A stretch of 64,000 nucleotides of DNA from Siphonodentalium dalli (taxonomy: Eukaryota; Mollusca; Scaphopoda; Gadilida; Siphonodentaliidae): positions 186,194,369 to 186,258,368 of the forward strand of contig CP136061.1 in NCBI GenBank assembly GCA_032622095.1, given 5' to 3'. The notes beneath the pieces were generated by a model, which was not told where the DNA came from, searched no databases, and saw only the letters and a program-made list of their open reading frames with translations. Shown here in pieces: positions 48,801-57,800 of the stretch; positions within the stretch are counted from its first letter, which is position 1, and each line of letters starts with the position of its first letter. Made by a program: the position numbers and the translations under genes.

Positions 48801-51800
48801 CACGTCAAATGTGTCCAATAACAACTGGTGATTTTACATAAAAAGCTGGCGTTTTTTTTTACTTCAAAACTCGTTGCCTGGAAATAAGGTGTATTACTTT
48901 CAAAGTATTTAACTTAAGTATAGAACGACAGTAATGATAATGGTATTAAAAATTTTACCGAAAATTAGAAGGCGGAACAACAAAATCAAACTTGATCCAT
49001 AGGTGAAACCAAAGCGAACAGAACGATGGACTGACACCCCGTCGGACAGACCAATAACATAATATGTCCCGTTTAAAAAAATAACGGCATGTAAAATTAC
49101 AATGACATGTGAAAACTGATTGTTAGGTACAGGTCACTGTGCAATCCATTTATAAATCGTTTGACTCAAAAAATAATTTGGAAGATAATTAGCCCAGTAG
49201 GAAAACTCAATACACAACGCCACAGAATGCCACAAGTGTGTAAATGGGTTTGTTGATATGGAACGAGTGCCATCACAGAAGGATAGAATGGGGGGCACAG
49301 CACAAGTGCAGTATCAACAATCACATTAACACATGTGTCGTTCTGTGTTTTTTACACAGCACCCGTCCTAGAATCCATTAATTAAAAAAAACAGACTTAC
49401 AAGGTTTATTCAGGCACATACAGGGCTGGTTTTGTCATGTGTGATGATGCTTATATTTTACAGTTCTGGTTTTATGGTTAAGGCTAACGTATTTACATTG
49501 TGTGATGTCAACTGAATGGGTATTACCCAATGTGTGTAACAAAGCTATGACAAGAATATGATAAACATTTGTGGTACCATATAACAATGACTAGAATATG
49601 ATAAACATTGGTAAATATTCTTACCATATCATCTGTACATCTCGTGTCTTTTTGTGTCTTCTCAGATGATGTTAGAGAATCCTTAAAAAGACAAGGGTTA
49701 TACCATTAAAATAAAAGGCAGCTGGGCCACACATCCCCCGAATAAGGTGGCTTTATTTGGCCATTGGCTTTTTAAACAAGAGCATCGCTAGGGTGCAGCA
49801 AAATACATCAGTGATAATTTCAACAAAAGGACATAAATCTGGTGAAAATTGGCAGGCAGAACCCAAATTCAAACTTGACCTGTATTTTGTGCTAGTAAAC
49901 CCACATACCAAAATTTTATTCCATTCAATTCAGATAGAGCTTCACGGTTTTTCGGTATTTAGTCATATCGCGATATAATTTTTTATATCGTGTAGTCGGT
50001 TTCGAAAAAAATGGATAGTCGGTATATCGTGGGTGACGATATTCCAATTATTTAGTCGTTTTTTTTAATTTAAAATGGCCAAAAACGTATAAATCTTACT
50101 TGAAATGTCTTCTTATAAGCAAGGAGACAAAGATACGGATCGAGGAGACAAAGAGACAGATGTTTTGGATCAAGTACTACCGGCGTTTCTTTGTTTTACT
50201 GCAAAGGGTTGTCTCAGTAATTGAATAGTGTCAACGCCTTCGTTCATGCGCCTCATCAGAGTGTGTTGTCGGAAGTAATAAAACAATTTCATTGCGTGTA
50301 CATCAAAGCCATAATCCAATGTCCTCACAGCGCATTCATTCGTGATCACGGCTCATTAAAGTTTGTTTTTACAAGCGCTAACGTTTGGTGTCGACACATC
50401 ACGGCATTGTTGGTTTACTTACACCCTGGCCAGTGTGAGAAACGTAGTACGCCGATGGCGATATAATCGCAATGATGTATACATGTTAGGCCAAGTTAGG
50501 CATTCAATAGTCTCGGCTAGAATTTCAAGTCCGGTCAAATAGTGGCCCTAAGCGTGCATGTTTGAAACCAGAAAAAGTAAATATGTTGTCATTCTTGGCG
50601 GCAAACATGTAAACATTATCCTAATTGTTTTGTGTAATAGACATACTCCTACTTGTTATGTGTAATAACTATCATTGTTTAATATTTTATTTTTGTTTGT
50701 TGTGTTCATATAAATAAAGACGAAATTTAAATAATATTAGTATGTTATTTTTTGTAATCGTAAGGGACGCCCTGGCAATTTATGAATTTATGAACGTAAG
50801 CGACACACCCATTTCCCATTTCTGTGTTGACGCTGACTCTATGACGCTCGTTGCTCTGCTTTGTTTGCCGACATGACTCCGAACAGTAAAGCGACGTAGC
50901 CCCATACAGCCAGTGTCTAGTAAACTTTTGTGTTGGATGCGAATGAGTTCGTCAGAAATGCGAAATAATTCAGAAGATTTTGACAAATAAAAATTTCCCA
51001 CGGTATTTAGTCATATCGCGATATATTTTTCAATACTGTAGTCGGTATAACTTGAGTCAATATCGTGAAGCTCTAAATTCAGACATACTAAAGTTATCCG
51101 GAAACGAAAAAAAGTGAATGGACAGACAAATGGTACGACAGACGAACGGATGGGTGGACAGACCAATAACATAATATGTCCCGTTTAAAAAAAAAAATGA
51201 ATAATTTAATTCGGGGAACAATCATTGAATAAAACTTTGCTTCCAACTGTCTATATGGTTAACACATCTAGTTTTATTTGATTAGACATCACAATAATCT
51301 GTAAATTCTAAGTCTATGGAGTTATCATCTGGAAACCAAAATAATCGGGAAAACTCTTAAGTCGACAAGGGCCATAATTCCTATAAAAATAACTGGACCG
51401 AACCCAAATTCAAACTTGACCTGCATTTTCATGGCAGTAATCCATATACCAAATATGAAAACAACCAAATAACTAAAACTAAAGTTATATCATTTGGAAA
51501 CCAAAATAATTGGCAAATTCTAAGTCGACAAGGCCCATAACTCTGGTAAAAATGGGCTGAACTTACCCATATTCGAACTTGACCTGTATTTTCATGTGGG
51601 CAATACAGTTACCAAATTTAAACGAAGGTTATCATCCGAATACCATCTGCGACCGATGGACGGCCATTTTGTGATATATTAAACAATTATTGACTGCATT
51701 GGAGTGGAATAGCGAGAATTATTATATACCTCGAGTTCACAGAGGCATCATCAGAAGCATCATCATGTGCCGGAGAGTAGTTTTGACCTTTGCGCGACAA

Positions 51801-54800
51801 GCGAACTATCGCCTGGGCAATAGTCTTCAAACTATTACCCACCTGTTGAAGTCACAATTCTGGCGTGAGGCAAGAATTTTGCGAACTATCACCTTGTCTA
51901 TAGTCTTTGAATTATTTATCCGCCTGCTGATGACATGATGGGAGAGTTTTGACACATATATAAACAAAACACCTATTGATTGCCTTGTTGGAATAGTGAC
52001 TGCTATTTTTCCTTGATGGTGTCTTCTGTCCTAAACAGCAAGCAGGACTATTGACAGAGGCCACAGGCTAAGGTCAATAGTTCGGCTTGCTGTTTAAAAG
52101 ACAGCGCCTCAGAAAAATAGTTCCCACTATTCCAACACAAGACAGTTAATAGGGGTGTATACTAATTTCCTGAGGTGGTGTCTTTTGATGCCTTGGTCAA
52201 TAGTCCTGCTTGGTGTTCAGAAGACGCCATTGAGGGAAAGTAGCGCTCACTATTCCACCCCCAAGGAAGTCAATATAGGTGTTTAACTATATACTAGCTG
52301 AAACAGTCTCCCTTTGAGAGCCTTTATTTAGTGTCCGACGCCCTTTGTGCGCACATGACAAACAATTCCTACTCTTGTATATATGTATACATACTATTTA
52401 TTTAGTATGCTACTTCAATATATCCATGTGCAAATAGATTCATATTGGACCAAAATAATTTGATTATGGAATAAACCCATAGTGGACTTAGACCCGTTAT
52501 TCTGTTGGATGGTGTAGGCCACAGTGAAAGCACATATAAAGAGCGTAATCTGGTGCTGAGATATGCCCATAGTGAGCTTATTTGTGCTTTTTTTTATTTA
52601 TTTAATTAAACTTTTTTAAATAAAATTTTTGAAAAACTATAGCCATTATAATCTCCGCCAGGGTACCCAGAGTCACCACACAAAATTTGGCTGAGATCAG
52701 ACCAGCAGTCTGGGAGAAAAATCCGAACAGACAGACAGACAGACAGACAGACATACCTCTCCTAAGCTTTTCCCAAGCTTGTCCTAAATTACTCTTTAAT
52801 ATATATATAGATGACAAAATTCAGGAGCATGACATCAGCAGGCGGATAAATAGTTCAAAGACTATATCCCTGAATGATAGTTCCCAAAATTCTGGCCTCG
52901 TGCCAGAATCGTGACAATTCTTATCAATTCTGGCATCGCGCCAAATTCTGCACACCAATCAAAAGGCAGCATGACACTATGTGAGCTTAAGGTATATAAT
53001 AATACACATTGTACAGTATAAATGGTAATTCACACACAGTTTATTTCTATAGTCCCAAAAACAAATTTGGGGGGACAAAAGGAGATGTCACAAATGATAA
53101 TTCACAACTTAGTTATATATACATGTAATGTGACTTACCATGTTATATGATGGTAGGACAGCCACACTTCCTCTTCTTCTTGGATTCTACAATAGGAGTT
53201 ATCAGTGAGGTCATTTAGCAAACTACAAAGAATCTATTGCAATTTTTCACTGAGTTAGTTCGAATAGTGTACGATGATATGTAAGTTTCAGGGTTCGCGC
53301 TGCCACTTGCCAATGGCAAAAATAATTCACATTTGGCAAAAAATATTTTCATTTGGCAAAAGTTTTGGCAAGTCACTTTTTAATTCCTCAATAAAGTTGA
53401 AAAATATCGGTCAATCAATACAATTAATTTTAGTATAGGAAGCCATTACAATAGAATTATAAATAGTGGTGTTTTAATGGTTTCGGAAAAGTTAACACCT
53501 CAATTAAAGACATATGAAGTACTTGTTTGGGTGAGTGCAACTGATAAGTTAGTATTCGGGCGCTATGCCAACTGGAGAAATGTAACATTCTACTAACATT
53601 GCCTAAAATTTCAGGGACATCGACCATACCACTCCTTAGAAAACATCTACTGAACTACGCTCAATTGTAAATATTTACATCTCGATTCGGGACGCAACTA
53701 TCGTTGATAAACTAACACAAATGATTTCGCCATCGAGAGTCATTGCATGTAATTAATATATAAGAATCACGGTATGTGCTGTCAATTTGGATTAATATTC
53801 GTAAAAAGTTACTACTTTGAACGAGATTATTCCCAATTTCTAATTGAGCACGCTATCGGAGTGTTTCACATCACTTTAAGATGCAGTTAATCTGGTAACA
53901 TTATTATCGATGGGTGGATGGATTACCAATATTTAGTGTGGCGGTGGTGTTTACGTAGCTAATCCTCTTGTGATGTTCCCTTCTGATGAAGCAACTCTTC
54001 TACCATTTTATTGTTCGGTGATTGATTTATTGTTGTATGATAAACCACAATAGATATGCGAGTATAATTATTAACTACCTGCTTTCCTATCGATATCAAA
54101 TGTTGGTTCAAACCGCGAGTGTCGAAATATAAAACTCAATCAAGGTTGCAGAAAATGATACTATCAGGGATAACATTTGGCAAATTCTAATTGAATTTGG
54201 CAAAAAATATTTTCATTTGGCAAAAGTAAATTTCGGCCCAGCGCGGACCCTGTATGTAACACTGGTGAAGTTTCAGGATAATTAAATATGACAGCACAAA
54301 AATTTATTAGCATGTCTATGGCCTATTTAAGGCAGGATCAAACTAAGTTTCAAGGTTGTCACACTATCCCAGTAGGTTATTTATACATTGTAACAAGAAT
54401 TACATTTTCGCAACTTATTGATACTTATAACAATGTTTTTGATACATAAATCTTTGATGCTGCCCAGAATGACAATAATAAACAACATGTAGGAAATAAG
54501 AACCCAGCATCAGTAAATACAAACAGTAACATAATTATAAGTTATATACAATGCTATGTACAGTGGTTTAACACATTAATATTTATAGCCTCTTTCAACC
54601 TTCTTTTTGTTGGGTATTTTTTTTATATTATATATTATTTTATAACATTACGCAAATGTTTGACATTCATAATTCAATGTGCCGTTATTGTTAAATTTCC
54701 ATTTGTTACCCGTATATTATCATATTGATATTACTAGCTGACCTCTCATTATACATATGATAATTAATGATATGTCAACAAGAGAGGTCTTAGTCATTAT

Positions 54801-57800
54801 CTAATTTCCAAGAGACAACGAAATACATCAGTATCAACTACAGATGGAAATAAACCAAAATAATTTTCTATAATGAAAGTGTCAATGACACTGTTGCTGA
54901 ACCCATTAATAATTTTATGCTGAGCAGTCAATAGAATGATAAATAAAGAAAGTCAAAAAGTTTCAGTAAAGGGATTGTATTGTGTAGATGATATAATTTT
55001 CCATTTCAAACATTTCTCCAAAAATAAATGTGGGCGAAAGGTATGCCGATCAATGGAATCAGATGTGGAATCCAAGATGGCTGCTGAAAAATTAGACAGC
55101 TACTATCTGGAGGTCACCCAGAAGAATCAAATGAAGTTTGCTGGCGATCGGACGAAGGATCTGGTCTGTAGGGCATGCCAAGGGAATTAGTCATGCAAAG
55201 ATTAAAATACAAGATTGCTGCTCGCAGTCATGTTTTTCATCGAAAATTGTCCTAAATTTGATAGCTCCCCTCTAGAGGTCAACCTAAACACGCATGTAAA
55301 TTTTGAAAACATTTCTCTGATAAATGAGGGCTGCAGGCAGATTAAAATTTTATATCCAAGATGGCTGCTGGCAGCCATTATCTTTTAACAAATGTCGGAA
55401 ACATTGTTGGCTCCCATCTAGACGTAACCCCGAAGATCCATATGAAGTTTGGTGATGATCAGCTGAGGGATGTGGCCTAGAGTGTGCTGAAGGATTTAGT
55501 CATGCAAAAAGTCAAATCGAAGAAGGCGATGGCAGCCTTGCTTTTTAACAATATTCGGAAATAATCGATGGCTCCCATCTAAAGGTCACCCCAAACATCC
55601 ATATGAAGTTTGGTGATGATCAGATGAGGGATGTGGCTTGTAGGGTGTGTAAAAGGAAATTGTTGACAGATGGACGGATGTACGATGCCAACCCATGGTA
55701 ATAGTTCAAACTTGACTTTGTCAGGTTGAGCTAAAAATGATGTAACATTAGTAATTTGTATGAGGGATGTGGTTTGTAGGGTGTTCCAAAGGATTTAATC
55801 ATGCAGAGTAAAATTCAACATGGCTGCCTTCGGCCATGTTTTTTTTATCAAAAATTGTTCAAAATCGATAGCTCCCATATAGAGGTGAGCCTAAACAAGC
55901 CTGTAAATTTCAAAATATTTTTCCAATAAATTCGGGCTGCAGGGTGTGCCTATGGATTCAAATTTCAAATCCAAGATGGCTGCTGGCGGCCAAGTTTTTT
56001 AACAAATTTTGGAAATAATCGATGGCTCTCATATAGAGGTCAACCTGAAGATCCATATGAAGCTGGTGACAACTGGATGAGAGATGTGGATAAGTAGGGT
56101 GTGCCAAAGGAAATTGTTGAGGATGGACAGACAGCAGATGTCAACCCATGGCAATAGCTCAAACTTGACTTTGTCAGGTTGAGCTAAAAATGATGTAACA
56201 TTACCGGTAGTAGTTTGTTATCATCAGAGATAGCTAGTATTATTGGGAATTTTATTTTTCGCAGTTAATATTAAGAGTTTTCCAGTGTTCGCGCTGTCGG
56301 TAGCCAAATTAGCCAATGGCTAATCTTTTTCAAATTTGGCTAATAAAAATTTCATTTGGCTAAACTTTTGGCTAAACTTTTTTTGACCCCAAATGGAGAA
56401 TGAAAGCATGAATTTTTGGCAAGTGGGTTTTCAATTCTGTGATGTGAACGATCTAGTCCGAAAACATCATAAGTGGGAATATGTCGCCGACTATACAAAG
56501 GGAAACCCGATCGTGGACAGTACAAAGGGAAACCCGTCACTCTGCACGAAACAGCAAAAGTCATTATTTTAAATTTAATCCGCTAATCCCCCATTGTCTG
56601 TCTGGTCACTCACGGGGGTCCTGCACAATGCATGTTTATGATGACATTGTATTTATGACGGTCAAGGTTTACGAGCACCAAGTGTAAGACAATAGCTTAA
56701 TCAGCCAAATGTGAATCACGACAGATATTTTGTGGCTATTTGTCAATACCGATACATTCAAAATAATATGCATGCTTTTATGACAGATTGTAATTTGATA
56801 ATGGCGTAACAATATTAAGTTATTAGTTTCCAGATGTCACTTAGATATTTTCATGATTTAATCAATTAAAAGATATTGATATAAAACAAAAACATAATGA
56901 CATTAAGAAGGACAATCCCGGGTCACCCCCCCCCCCCCCCCCTCCCCCCACAAATCACTCTTTCACATAAAGATTAATAAATTTTTAATAAATGATATAT
57001 ATAAAAATATTTCTAGTTCATCAAAATTAGTTAAATTAATGTGTATTTTACCTGTGTCTGTTAGATTTGACGTTTTAGTCATTAATTGTGAACCGACCAG
57101 AAAACGATGATTTAATTTGGCCATAGTTTTTTTTAATTTGGCCAAAAAACATTTGGCTAAAGTTTTTTTTCATTTGGCTAATAAAATTTTCATTTGGTTA
57201 AACTTTTGGCTAAAGTTTTTTTCGGCCCAGCGCGAACACTGGAGTTTTCTTAACTCTTCACGCTGTCGGTGGCCAAATTGACCAATGGCCATCTTTTTTC
57301 AAAATTGGCCAATAAAAATTTCATTTGGCCAAACTTTTGTTGTTGGAGAAGGAAAGCTAACTCAAAAGCACTGAATAGATTGACAGTGCGACGAAGTTAG
57401 GTGACGAAAGTATCGCAGGTTTCATACTTCACAAAGAGATTTTTTGGTCCAGTGCTGACACTGGCCCTGGGAAGATAATGCTATTAATATTATCATGTAT
57501 AGTGTTTCCAAGGCTTGTCAGGGACATTGTCTATATATAGTATAGAAATGATAAATGAAGAACATGACTTACCCTTGGACCAGATCCCAACATAGGAGTA
57601 GCAGAACTTGATCTGCGACCCAGGAAATCATCTGAAGTGAAGAAAAACATGTACAGTTTTATTTTCTCAATTCTCATTTTGTTAATTCTTCCAGACAACA
57701 CTTTCAGATTACTAGCTGACATATTTTCTCTTCCCTAAAACCATATATATATAGCCAATATTTACTCAATTCTCAAATAGTTGACACTTTCAAATTTCTG

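Larger units (their letters stand above)
46455..48875. mobile_element. foldback element with C2H2 zinc-finger-coding arms
   Basis: The left arm (46455-46711) and right arm (48660-48875, minus strand) match along ~200 bp: AAAGCCAGCTTTTAATAT versus the complement of ACATAAAAAGCTGGC; ATCACCAGT; TTTGACG(C/T)GTGT; then GACTTCAGTCATATCTG and GGACCCACACTGGGGATCGC. The arms encode degenerate C2H2 finger sequence. A TAGGGCCC-ended element is inserted between them. Confidence 0.6.

Noticed and set aside
53289-54252. 8-bp target duplication at the CAGGGTTCGCGCTG element
   Set aside because: Left GTAAGTTT and right TATGTAAC do not match; the ends are convincing but the duplication is not.
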